From Flavobacteriia bacterium (GTDB lineage: Bacteria > Bacteroidota > Bacteroidia > Flavobacteriales > Schleiferiaceae), in the NCBI GenBank assembly GCA_013373425.1, contig JABXHW010000004.1, forward strand, positions 62,001-126,000: 64,000 nucleotides of DNA. The letters are read 5' to 3'. Both the position numbers and the translations under genes were made by a program. Below are positions 26,614-33,916 of the stretch, in pieces. How positions within the stretch are numbered: the first letter of the stretch is position 1; each line of letters begins with the position of its first letter. The notes below the pieces were generated by a model. The model saw only the letters and a list, made by a program, of their open reading frames with translations. It ran no database searches and was not told the origin of the DNA.

Positions 26614-28307
26614 TGAGAAAAACACTTCTAACCTCTATCATCATTCTCACATCCATCACCTCTGGATGGGCGCAAGGAGAGATCCGGGAGAAGACGATCT
26701 ACTACGAGCAGAATGGCGTGAGCTATGAGATTTACATGGAATACCGCACTGCAGGAACCAATTCCGTCCCTCAAGTTCAATTCCGCTTAGAGCCCAATAG
26801 AATCAAAGTGAGGTCTTACCGATATGGGGGCAAATATTACGGAGAGTCCGACCTGATGCGCATCATTTTTGCAGGCGGAGGAGAGTACGAGGATTATCCC
26901 AGAGACTTACGTGGGAACCTTTACTTTCAGTTGGATGAAATCGATGCCGACCCAGTCAACTGTGACGTAGATACCTACTACCGGAGCGATGAAATCGTCG
27001 CAACACAAGATGGGTGGAACACCTTAACCATTGGAGATTCCAGGCTTTCCAGTTGTTTACAGACCAAAAATAGAGGCGACTGGGTGGAATATGGAGCCAT
27101 CGGAATTGATATTACTGTCACACGACTCTCAACTACACTCAATCTGAACGCCTTGAATGGCTTGATTCGATTGTATGAGGAAGAGCAAGGTGGAAACGAC
27201 TTGGCCCAGGAAGTTCTCGATCAATACTGCAACAGAAATTACTCGAGCGAATCTCAATTGAGAACGGCTATTTCAAAAGTGAATGAGGCCCTCAATGAAA
27301 CTATTACCGTAGAATGGAAGCGAGATGCTCTAGAGCGCTGTCGCACCAATCTTGAAGAGCAACTGAATGAGATGTGGAATGGAGATGATGATAATACTTA
27401 TCAATCTCCACATGACAGAAATGTAGCGCTCGGTGACGCTGCCTATTCGCAAGGAAACTTCCAAGCCGCTTGGAACTACTATCGGGCAGCGCTCCAGTAT
27501 GAAGACAATTATTACACACGCCAGAAGCGCGACAATGCCTACCAGAAATGGGAGGAACAACGCGCACTTCAAGGTGCAGTTGCACTCGGAGAAGGAATCG
27601 CCGAAATGCGGGAGGAAGCGCCAACAGGCAGATTGAATGGTACCATGTTCAACGCTTTTTCCGTGGCTGCCTATAATTATGGCCGAACACCTGGCATCAG
27701 TTTTAACGACGATTATTACAGTGGTTCAGCAATCTTAAGTTTTGATTACAACACCTGGTTTGATCGAGATCGCAGCTTTGGGTGGCACTATGGTGTCTAC
27801 GGTCAACTTGATCTTATACCAGGAGTTGAGGGCAATTCCCGAGATCTTCAAGGAATGGAGAAATACGAGTACGGCATCTACACCGGCTTCAACCTCTATG
27901 GGTATTTGGAGGTTGATTACTTCTTCAGAGGAATGGCCATGTTTGGTGAAGTTTATGGGTTCGATTCGGATTTAGATGAGTATTACACCCGAAGGCTCGG
28001 TGGAGGCTTAACCTACGATGGAGGTATTCGCGCCGCAGTCTATTTGATGCGTGAACGCGATGATTTCATTCGTTTTGTCGGGTATTGGATCGACAGCTCT
28101 CCAGAGAGTCCTATTGCTTTCCTCGACCCTGTGAGTAGAAGCGCTTCTACAGCATCTATGGGGTATAAGATCGAATGGGGTCATTCGCCATTGGCTTTCT
28201 ATTTTTTCCATTCCGTAGACTCTTACTACACCGACTTCGGAGCCATGCCTATGGGAATTGACACATGGGGTATCGGGATTGGTTGGGGAACGGGGATTGC
28301 GGATTGA
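26613..28307 (+). CDS. Large orphan secreted protein with TPR-like middle and barrel-like C-terminus
   Basis: 564 aa from the ATG at 26613, which fits a signal peptide ending at GWAQ and shares its first base with the upstream TGA; an earlier ATG at 26586 was not used. Not recognised. Residues ~20-180 are beta-rich. A middle part (about 180-330) is helical and has one TPR-like unit (ALGDAAYSQGNFQAAWNYY). The last 220 residues alternate aromatic and glycine residues (YGVYGQLDL, YTGFNLYGYLEV), as in outer membrane barrels. It may be an envelope protein working with the coupled lipoprotein. Confidence 0.72.
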   Translation: MRKTLLTSIIILTSITSGWAQGEIREKTIYYEQNGVSYEIYMEYRTAGTNSVPQVQFRLEPNRIKVRSYRYGGKYYGESDLMRIIFAGGGEYEDYPRDLRGNLYFQLDEIDADPVNCDVDTYYRSDEIVATQDGWNTLTIGDSRLSSCLQTKNRGDWVEYGAIGIDITVTRLSTTLNLNALNGLIRLYEEEQGGNDLAQEVLDQYCNRNYSSESQLRTAISKVNEALNETITVEWKRDALERCRTNLEEQLNEMWNGDDDNTYQSPHDRNVALGDAAYSQGNFQAAWNYYRAALQYEDNYYTRQKRDNAYQKWEEQRALQGAVALGEGIAEMREEAPTGRLNGTMFNAFSVAAYNYGRTPGISFNDDYYSGSAILSFDYNTWFDRDRSFGWHYGVYGQLDLIPGVEGNSRDLQGMEKYEYGIYTGFNLYGYLEVDYFFRGMAMFGEVYGFDSDLDEYYTRRLGGGLTYDGGIRAAVYLMRERDDFIRFVGYWIDSSPESPIAFLDPVSRSASTASMGYKIEWGHSPLAFYFFHSVDSYYTDFGAMPMGIDTWGIGIGWGTGIAD

Positions 28308-28332
28308 TGCACAGAACCTCGTAATCCACATT

Positions 28333-28360
28333 TTGAGCTCTTCGATTATCGTTACCTTTA
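28333..28360 (+). promoter_or_regulatory. Promoter of paaZ
   Basis: TTG at 28333-28335 and TACCTTTA at 28353-28360 with a 17-bp spacer, a good Bacteroidota promoter. The ATG at 28388 lies 27 nt after the box. It places paaZ under its own promoter, apart from the main paa run. Confidence 0.6.
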
Positions 28361-28387
28361 CGCTCCTTGAAAAAGAAAGTCTCAACT

Positions 28388-30454
28388 ATGAATATTCAGA
28401 ACTATGTCGCTGGTCAATGGGTAAGTGGAGAAGGGCAAGAATTGCTCGCTTCTGATGCCATTACTGGAGAAGAAATTGGTGTAGTATCGTCCGCGGGAAT
28501 CGATTATGCAGAAGTGTTGAAGTACGGTAGAAATACCGGTGGCCCAGCCCTTCGTAAAATGACTTTCCAAGAGCGCGGCCGAATGCTCAAAGCACTTGCT
28601 CTTCACTTGATGAAAATCAAAGACCAGTTCTACGAAATAAGCTACCGCACAGGTGCAACCAAGATTGATTCGTGGATTGATATCGAAGGCGGAATCGGGA
28701 ACTTATTCGCCAATGCATCTCTTCGTCGTCAGTTTCCAGACCTGCCATACTACGTAGATGGTGAGCACGCTCCGCTCAGTCGAAACGGCACGTTTATCGG
28801 TCACCACATAATGGTGCCAAAGCGCGGAGTAGCGGTTCACATCAACGCATTCAACTTCCCGGTTTGGGGCATGTTGGAAAAGATTGCCGTGAACTTGATG
28901 GCTGGTGTTCCTGCCGTGGTTAAACCATCAGAATACACCTCCTACCTTACAGAGGCAGTGGTTCGCGCCATCATCGATTCTAAGATTCTTCCAGAAGGAT
29001 CTCTGCAGTTGATCACAGGATTAGGTCGTGGTATAATCGACCATGTGGAATTAGGAGATACTGTAACCTTCACTGGGTCTGCTGCTACAGGAAAGAAACT
29101 TCAAGCACACCCTCGAGTACTTGAGCAAGGTGTGACATTCAACTTAGAAGCCGATTCGTTAAACGCTTCAATTCTAGGTGAAAAAGCGGTTCCAGGCACA
29201 CCTGAGTTCGACTTGTTCATTAAAGAAGTGAGCAAGGAGATTACAGTTAAAGCCGGACAGAAGTGTACTGCTGTTCGCCGCATCATCGTTCCGGAGCTAC
29301 ATTTGGAAGATGTGCAGATTGCACTCGGACAACGTTTGGGCAAGACGACCATGGGAGACCCTCGTCAGGAAGGAGTTCGCATGGGTGCTCTCGCTACAAA
29401 GATTCAGGTTGAGCGAGTTCATGAGGCTGTGAAGAAGATGTCTGCTGCTATGGAAATGGTTTATGGCAGCCTAGACGAGCAACCTCAACTAGTCGGAGCG
29501 AGTTATGAGAATGGTGCCTTTATGTCGCCTATCCTCTTCCGTAACGACAAGCCGTTTGAGGTAATGGAGCCACACACCATCGAAGCCTTTGGTCCGGTTT
29601 CTACCATCATGCCTTACAAGAGCCTAGATGAAGCCGTGGAAATTGCCAACTTGGGTAAAGGATCCTTGGTTTCATCCATCGTTACTCCTGATGATAAAGA
29701 AGCTCGTGAATATGTGGTTAATGCAGCTCACATGCACGGTCGAATTCTTGTATTAAACGAGAAGAGCGCCAAGGAATCAACGGGACACGGTTCACCGATG
29801 CCTTTGTTGACACACGGTGGCCCAGGTCGTGCTGGTGGAGGCGAAGAGATGGGAGGAAAGCGCGGCGTGTTGCACTACTTGCAGCGTACAGCCATTCAAG
29901 GTCACCCAGATACCATAACAGAAATTACTCAAGTGTATCAGCCGGGAGCATCACGTCCTGAGGCTGAGAAGCACGTATTCCGTAAGCACTTTGAAGAATT
30001 GACAGTAGGTGAAACGGTATATACCGCCAAGCACACAGTAACCGTAACCGACATTGTGAACTTCGCGAATGTGAGCGGCGACAACTTCTACGCGCACATG
30101 GATGAAACTTCGTTGGATGGCACCATCTTCGAGGGTCGTGTGGCGCACGGATATTTCATCCTCAGTAAGGCAGCTGGATTGTTTGTTGAGGCGAAGAAAG
30201 GTCCGGTTTTACTGAATTACGGCATCGATGAAGCGCGCTTCACCAAGCCGGTTTATCCCGGTACAACCATCGGTGTGAAGTTCACCGTTAAGGAGAAGAT
30301 TGATCAAGAGAAGAAGAGCGAGGACGACGTAGCTAAAGGCATCGTGAAATTCAATGTTGAAGTATACGACGATGAAGGCGAGACTGTAGCTATTGCTACC
30401 ATCCTGACGATGGTAAAGAAACTTGATCAGTCGAATGATAGCATTGTGAGCTGA
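28388..30454 (+). CDS. paaZ: Bifunctional oxepin-CoA hydrolase / semialdehyde dehydrogenase PaaZ
   Basis: 688 aa. Opens oxepin-CoA and oxidises the aldehyde to 3-oxo-5,6-dehydrosuberyl-CoA. The N-terminal aldehyde dehydrogenase (1-~520) has E254 in FNLEADS and nucleophile C293 in GQKCTAV. The C-terminal MaoC-like hydratase (~530-688) has D565 and H570 in GDNFYAH. Both active sites are intact. The start at 28388 was chosen over 28367 because MNIQNYVAGQW is the usual family beginning. It lies about 16 kb from paaY. Its TGA forms the palindrome TGATCA with the stop of the convergent gene. Confidence 0.96.
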   Translation: MNIQNYVAGQWVSGEGQELLASDAITGEEIGVVSSAGIDYAEVLKYGRNTGGPALRKMTFQERGRMLKALALHLMKIKDQFYEISYRTGATKIDSWIDIEGGIGNLFANASLRRQFPDLPYYVDGEHAPLSRNGTFIGHHIMVPKRGVAVHINAFNFPVWGMLEKIAVNLMAGVPAVVKPSEYTSYLTEAVVRAIIDSKILPEGSLQLITGLGRGIIDHVELGDTVTFTGSAATGKKLQAHPRVLEQGVTFNLEADSLNASILGEKAVPGTPEFDLFIKEVSKEITVKAGQKCTAVRRIIVPELHLEDVQIALGQRLGKTTMGDPRQEGVRMGALATKIQVERVHEAVKKMSAAMEMVYGSLDEQPQLVGASYENGAFMSPILFRNDKPFEVMEPHTIEAFGPVSTIMPYKSLDEAVEIANLGKGSLVSSIVTPDDKEAREYVVNAAHMHGRILVLNEKSAKESTGHGSPMPLLTHGGPGRAGGGEEMGGKRGVLHYLQRTAIQGHPDTITEITQVYQPGASRPEAEKHVFRKHFEELTVGETVYTAKHTVTVTDIVNFANVSGDNFYAHMDETSLDGTIFEGRVAHGYFILSKAAGLFVEAKKGPVLLNYGIDEARFTKPVYPGTTIGVKFTVKEKIDQEKKSEDDVAKGIVKFNVEVYDDEGETVAIATILTMVKKLDQSNDSIVS

Positions 30455-31243
30455 TCAATCATAAAATGAAAACTGCCCGGCCTCGGATAACATCCATGGC
30501 CGGGCGGAACGAACCCCGTTGGGGTTATACGGATAATCGCCAGCGGCGATAGTTAATAATCTCTCACGTTCTATTTGTCTTTCGCGACAAGCAACGCGAC
30601 TACTTATCCAGTCTACTATCTCCCACTTCCCATCAACCTTTTGGGCGCAGACGACACCACCATGTCCACAATATCCGCCACATAAAAAGAAATAATCAAA
30701 CACAGCACTGTCTAGTCCGGTACTAAATGCTACTCTCGAAAACCGTAAGAACCCAATGGAGTTATGCCACAATGAGTCTTCAGTCTCTTTGGTAATTCTC
30801 TCTATTTTGTACTTGCCGACTTCTGTCAATTTGGATAACTCAAAACTCCTTTGCTCACTTATCTTGACCAAATCCTGCTCAAGTTTTCTCCAACCTGTTT
30901 TATAACTCGTAGTATCCATGTGAGTTCTAAGGGGCTCGTACGGTAACAAAGCCCCAGTAATCCCAAGCAATAGATATGGTGCTTTCAAGGATTGTCTTTC
31001 CATCTTGTCAGCATACGCAGTGCTATCCCTTATGTAATTCAAGCTATCAGTCCGACTTGAATCTCTTGGCCAGAGCACAGGAGGAGAATGGGGCGGTTCA
31101 TGCGTCCATTCTGGCCCCATAATTTCCATGAAAACATCGTTGATAAGAACGAGTTCTTCATCCAATCGTCGTTCAGAATCACTAGCGCAACTCACAAAGA
31201 ATAGTGTCATTCCTAAGAGAAAAATGTGTCTATAATATTTCAT
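30455..31243 (-). CDS. Orphan lipoprotein whose C-terminus is encoded by a repeat element
   Basis: 262 aa. Lipobox FFVSC (Cys near 19). Not recognised. The core holds a Cys/Gly-rich stretch (FLCGGYCGHGGVVC near 187-200) and KWEIVDWISSRVAC. The last ~32 residues (from TIAAGDYPYNPNGV onward) are read from three-hairpin repeat copy A, which runs into the frame without a stop. The natural end of the ancestral protein was therefore probably near RERLL. First of several small minus-strand lipoprotein genes. Confidence 0.72.
   Translation of the reverse strand: MKYYRHIFLLGMTLFFVSCASDSERRLDEELVLINDVFMEIMGPEWTHEPPHSPPVLWPRDSSRTDSLNYIRDSTAYADKMERQSLKAPYLLLGITGALLPYEPLRTHMDTTSYKTGWRKLEQDLVKISEQRSFELSKLTEVGKYKIERITKETEDSLWHNSIGFLRFSRVAFSTGLDSAVFDYFFLCGGYCGHGGVVCAQKVDGKWEIVDWISSRVACRERQIERERLLTIAAGDYPYNPNGVRSARPWMLSEAGQFSFYD
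30475..30550. repeat. Three-hairpin repeat, copy A
   Basis: Hairpin 1: GCCCGGCC (30475-30482) with GGCCGGGC (30498-30505), with an inner GGAT/ATCC pair. Hairpin 2: AACCCC-GTT-GGGGTT. Hairpin 3: ATCGCC-AGC-GGCGAT (30536-30550). Related copies lie at 31983, 32715 and, diverged, 33431. This copy is inside the 3' end of a lipoprotein gene. On the minus strand hairpin 1 is followed by a T-rich stretch, so it may also end transcription. Confidence 0.85.
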
Positions 31244-31246
31244 CCT

Positions 31247-31510
31247 CTATTCTACTTGAACGGGTTCAATCCAGTCGTGCCTGCATCCCGGTTGAGGGTC
31301 ATCAATTATCTCCCAGAGTTCTTCATTCACTCCGTATTTATATCTAGCTCTTTCTATTGCTTCCTCTTCTGTTTCGTACCATTCATCCCAATTACACGAG
31401 CCATCGTTCAGACTTGTGAAGCCGAATAGATAGGCTCCTTCTTCGGATGAATAAATCATCAATCGAACGGTATCGTTGGCGGGTTCGGAAATATTACTAA
31501 CCTTCCTCAT
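31247..31510 (-). CDS. Small cytosolic orphan protein
   Basis: 87 aa from the ATG at 31510; a start at 31537 would overlap the upstream gene by 14 bp. No signal peptide. Its second half (WDEWYETEEEAIERARYKYG, then ELWEIIDDPQPGCRHDWI) resembles a small, uncharacterised family seen in many bacteria that ends in a DP-x-PGC-x-HDWI-x-PV phrase. Some such proteins sit by toxin genes and could be immunity proteins, but no toxin is visible here. Gap of 3 bp to the lipoprotein gene downstream. Confidence 0.6.
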   Translation of the reverse strand: MRKVSNISEPANDTVRLMIYSSEEGAYLFGFTSLNDGSCNWDEWYETEEEAIERARYKYGVNEELWEIIDDPQPGCRHDWIEPVQVE

Positions 31511-31523
31511 GGGATGAACATAG

Positions 31524-31955
31524 CTACCTATCGTCAAATTTCACCACCAAAGTCCTGCACTCCAAAGAGTATACCTCAATCCGCTCAATCGTTTTTGGAT
31601 CGCTAATCACAAAATCCAAAGTTGAATTTGAGAGAATTGATTCGGTGCCGCCTTCTGTTCGGAACACCTTCAGCATCGCAGTGACAGAATCCTCCGCTTG
31701 TTTAATATGATAGAAACAACCTCTTAATAATGAATCAGACTCAGCCTCCAATTCAAGAGCGAACTCGCAGGGGCCAGGAATAACACACATGGCTGCAGCT
31801 GGATCCTTATAATAGAATTGTGGCGGGACGCGGTCGACAATAAGATCATTTCTCTCCTCGCCATTGAAGGTAAAGGTGGGGAAGAACTCCTCATAGCTCG
31901 TACAAGAGACTACTGATAACAGAAAACACAAGGCGATTGTCTGAGAGAGTTTCAT
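31524..31955 (-). CDS. Small orphan lipoprotein
   Basis: 143 aa. Lipobox VVSC with Cys near 18. Unknown family. The mature part is beta-rich with three further Cys residues (MCVIPGPC, RGCFY) and LEC near the end, suggesting disulfides in the periplasm. It lies just downstream of repeat copy B and upstream of the 87-aa gene. Confidence 0.68.
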   Translation of the reverse strand: MKLSQTIALCFLLSVVSCTSYEEFFPTFTFNGEERNDLIVDRVPPQFYYKDPAAAMCVIPGPCEFALELEAESDSLLRGCFYHIKQAEDSVTAMLKVFRTEGGTESILSNSTLDFVISDPKTIERIEVYSLECRTLVVKFDDR

Positions 31956-31982
31956 GAATTGAAGATAGTTAAAATGCGGAAT

Positions 31983-32058
31983 GCCCGGCCTAGGATGTTA
32001 TCCTAGGCCGGCCTGAACAAACCCCGCTGGGGTTAGACAGATAATCGCCAGAAGAGGT
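31983..32058. repeat. Three-hairpin repeat, copy B
   Basis: Hairpin 1 is the best in the family: CCGGCCTAGGAT and ATCCTAGGCCGG form a 12-bp perfect stem around GTT. Hairpin 2 is ACCCC-GCT-GGGGT. Hairpin 3 (ATCGCC-AGA-AGGTGA) is decayed. It lies intergenically, 27 bp before one lipoprotein start and about 10 bp after the stop of the next gene. Confidence 0.85.
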
Positions 32059-32067
32059 GAGTTGGCA

Positions 32068-32673
32068 TCAACACAAGAGCATCAAACCCACCAACAGCAC
32101 TCCATTCTCTTTCCACTTTATCCACCCGTATTCTAGGCGAACGTTTGAGTCTGGATATTCTGAACAGTTAGGATCAAAGCTGACATACAACCAATGCTCG
32201 CCGTCTTTTTCCAGGACGTCTTCAACCGTGAATCGTTCCGTTTCACAATTGAATTCAACTCGTTCGGATTCATTATCGCACTCCGATAACAATGGATTGT
32301 CTGCTGTAATTCGCTCTACGGCAGCATTCATCAGCATGGACTCCCATGTCCTAAAGACAAACTCCGAATTGGAAGGGAAGTAGCCAACTTCGCTATCATT
32401 GACCAGCACCTTGTAGTAAGTATCTGTTTTCTCTAGGCAGACAAAATGATATAGTCCGTAATCGGGCTTGAAGAAGAAGGGTGAATACTCCTCAGGAATC
32501 CAGTTACCCTCCAATGCGCTAGTTCTGCTAAGTGAAGTCGGAGTGGACAGGTCTTCGTAGGGAAATGGTTCAGCTACGATTGCCAACCCGATACCATAAT
32601 TTTGAATCGAACCCTGCTGAGCAACAGACAAAAGGGAGATGAAAAAGGAGAGAACAAGAGTCGCGTATTTCAT
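32068..32673 (-). CDS. Orphan secreted protein
   Basis: 201 aa from the ATG at 32673 (the frame opens at 32691, but MKYATLVLSFF is the natural signal start). The signal peptide ends at SVAQ. The body is beta-rich, with SH3-like strands (YHFVCLEKTDTYYKVLVND, VLEKDGEHWLYVSFDP). It ends with CSEYPDSNVRLEYGWIKWKE and then a hydrophobic GVLLVGLMLLC. Family unknown. Its first codons closely resemble those of the divergent gene at 32834, suggesting shared ancestry of the signal regions. Confidence 0.7.
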   Translation of the reverse strand: MKYATLVLSFFISLLSVAQQGSIQNYGIGLAIVAEPFPYEDLSTPTSLSRTSALEGNWIPEEYSPFFFKPDYGLYHFVCLEKTDTYYKVLVNDSEVGYFPSNSEFVFRTWESMLMNAAVERITADNPLLSECDNESERVEFNCETERFTVEDVLEKDGEHWLYVSFDPNCSEYPDSNVRLEYGWIKWKENGVLLVGLMLLC

Positions 32674-32714
32674 GAGAGTGACGTTTGTCAAGGAAGGTAC
32701 GATATTGTTCTAAA

Positions 32715-32791
32715 GCCCTGGACTCAGATAGAATCCAAGGCCGGCCGGAAGAAACCCCGCTGGGATTCTACAGATAATCGCCAGCGGCTAT
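32715..32791. repeat. Three-hairpin repeat, copy C
   Basis: Hairpin 1 is decayed (GCCCTGG...CCAAGGCCGG), hairpin 2 partly kept (AACCCCGCTGGGATT), hairpin 3 kept (ATCGCC-AGC-GGCTAT). Joining text such as ACAGATAATCGCCAG matches copies A and B. It lies between the divergent genes at 32673 and 32834. Confidence 0.8.
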
Positions 32792-32805
32792 AGCTCGAAT
32801 CTACT

Positions 32806-32813
32806 TACCTTTA
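32806..32813 (+). promoter_or_regulatory. -7 promoter box for the CTG-start lipoprotein
   Basis: TACCTTTA, 20 nt before the CTG at 32834 and directly after repeat copy C. It supports a transcript that begins upstream of the CTG and not upstream of the GTG at 32930. Confidence 0.45.
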
Positions 32814-32833
32814 AACAAAACCCTTCAACCATT

Positions 32834-33424
32834 CTGAAATACGCACCTCTCATACTAACCCTTCTTCTGCTCATTTCCTGTAAAGACGAAGTCGTTGATA
32901 AGCCAGAACCCACACCCACTCCTCCTCCAGTGGAAGAATGGGACACATATGTTATCCCAACAGGCAACCACTACTCACTACAGAACACCTTTGAAGAGAT
33001 CCGCTTGGACACATTGGCGTTCGATCTCACTTTTGATTCGAGCGCTATTTATCAATCTGTGAATCCGAATAATCAAAAGGACTGGAATAAGGTCATAGGC
33101 TTTTCTGACTGCCAATCGTTTCACCAGAGCAACAGCGCACGTTTAGGGTGGCGATGGACTCCCAACGTAGGAATTGAACTCGGCGCCTACACCTATCAAA
33201 ATGACAACCGAGAATTTGCCGAAATCGATACAATTCAAATCGGCGACACTGTACACTCCCGCATCATCAAATTAGATTCGACGTACGCCTTCGATATTGG
33301 TTCGAAGCGATATCTCGCCACTCGTGGATGCTCAACAGATTCCGTTGCATATTGGCTCTACCCTTACTTTGGAGGTGATGAACCTGCGCACGACACGGTG
33401 AGGATCTATCTTAAATTTGATTGA
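32834..33424 (+). CDS. Small orphan lipoprotein, apparent CTG start
   Basis: 196 aa if read from CTG at 32834. A GTG at 32930 is the first standard start, but the in-frame codons before it encode a perfect lipoprotein signal: KYAPLILTLLLLISC followed by KDE and a Pro/Thr linker. The start region CTGAAATACGC mirrors ATGAAATACGC of the gene at 32673, so CTG seems to replace ATG (ATT directly before it is another candidate). The mature part is beta-rich with GIELGAYTYQND and RIYLKFD. Family unknown. Sequencing error is an alternative. Confidence 0.65.
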   Translation: MKYAPLILTLLLLISCKDEVVDKPEPTPTPPPVEEWDTYVIPTGNHYSLQNTFEEIRLDTLAFDLTFDSSAIYQSVNPNNQKDWNKVIGFSDCQSFHQSNSARLGWRWTPNVGIELGAYTYQNDNREFAEIDTIQIGDTVHSRIIKLDSTYAFDIGSKRYLATRGCSTDSVAYWLYPYFGGDEPAHDTVRIYLKFD

Positions 33425-33430
33425 CGCACA

Positions 33431-33502
33431 GGGATATTTATCCTTCTTACTCGTTACCAACAACCCCCTCTCTTGTTGTAACCAACCATTGCCAGTGGCA
33501 AT
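33431..33502. repeat. Three-hairpin repeat, diverged copy D
   Basis: GGATA-TT-TATCC, then ACAAC...GTTGT, then ATTGCC-AGT-GGCAAT (33488-33502). The third hairpin differs from copy A at paired sites only (C to T with G to A, and loop AGC to AGT), keeping the stem. The order of three hairpins and the spacing match copies A-C, though the primary sequence is largely changed. Confidence 0.5.
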
Positions 33503-33545
33503 CGCTCCACTCCCCTACAGACCAAGGCTACAGGAAGATTCTCCT

Positions 33546-33553
33546 TACCTTTA
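33546..33553 (+). promoter_or_regulatory. -7 promoter box for the ABM gene
   Basis: TACCTTTA, 24 nt before the ATG at 33578. No TTG at -33 is seen. Confidence 0.4.
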
Positions 33554-33577
33554 CACTAACCCCGACACACACATTCC

Positions 33578-33913
33578 ATGAACCACCTTCCCGAAACTCC
33601 TGCCTATGCTGTCCTCTTCATTTCGGAACGCGAGGTTGACCCGGCGCCAGAAGGATATCCCGCCATGGATGAAGCGACCATGCGAACCGTATCGAAACTT
33701 GATGGTTTCCTTGGATATGACGTGGCAAGAACGGGCAAGGATGGCATCTTCATTAGTTATTGGAGAGACAAAGAGGCCATCGAAGCTTGGAAGGTGAACC
33801 CCGTTCATAAAGAGGCGAAAAAAGAAGGCAAAGCCCGTTGGTACGACGCCTATCGAACCGTAATTTGCAAAATCGAACACTTCGATGATTTTCGAAGAGA
33901 ACAAAATCTATAA
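33578..33913 (+). CDS. Antibiotic-biosynthesis-monooxygenase-like (ABM) protein
   Basis: 111 aa, a dimeric ferredoxin-like fold. The ABM pattern is clear: YAVLFISERE, EGYPAMDEATMRTVSKLDGFLGYD, then IFISYWRDKEAIEAWKVNPVHKEAK with W and H typical of the family. Such proteins act on quinones or haem or have no known reaction. It lies 3 bp before a crotonase-family gene, so a link to acyl-CoA metabolism is possible. Confidence 0.87.
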   Translation: MNHLPETPAYAVLFISEREVDPAPEGYPAMDEATMRTVSKLDGFLGYDVARTGKDGIFISYWRDKEAIEAWKVNPVHKEAKKEGKARWYDAYRTVICKIEHFDDFRREQNL

Positions 33914-33916
33914 TCT

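Noticed and set aside
31247-31510. Immunity protein of a toxin system
   Set aside because: The ending resembles a small family sometimes near toxins, but no toxin or secretion partner gene is visible here.
30475-33502. Integron-like cassette array with attC sites
   Set aside because: The hairpin elements sit between unrelated small genes, but no integrase is present, gene orientations are mixed, and the usual attC core (GTTRRRY) is not seen at element ends.
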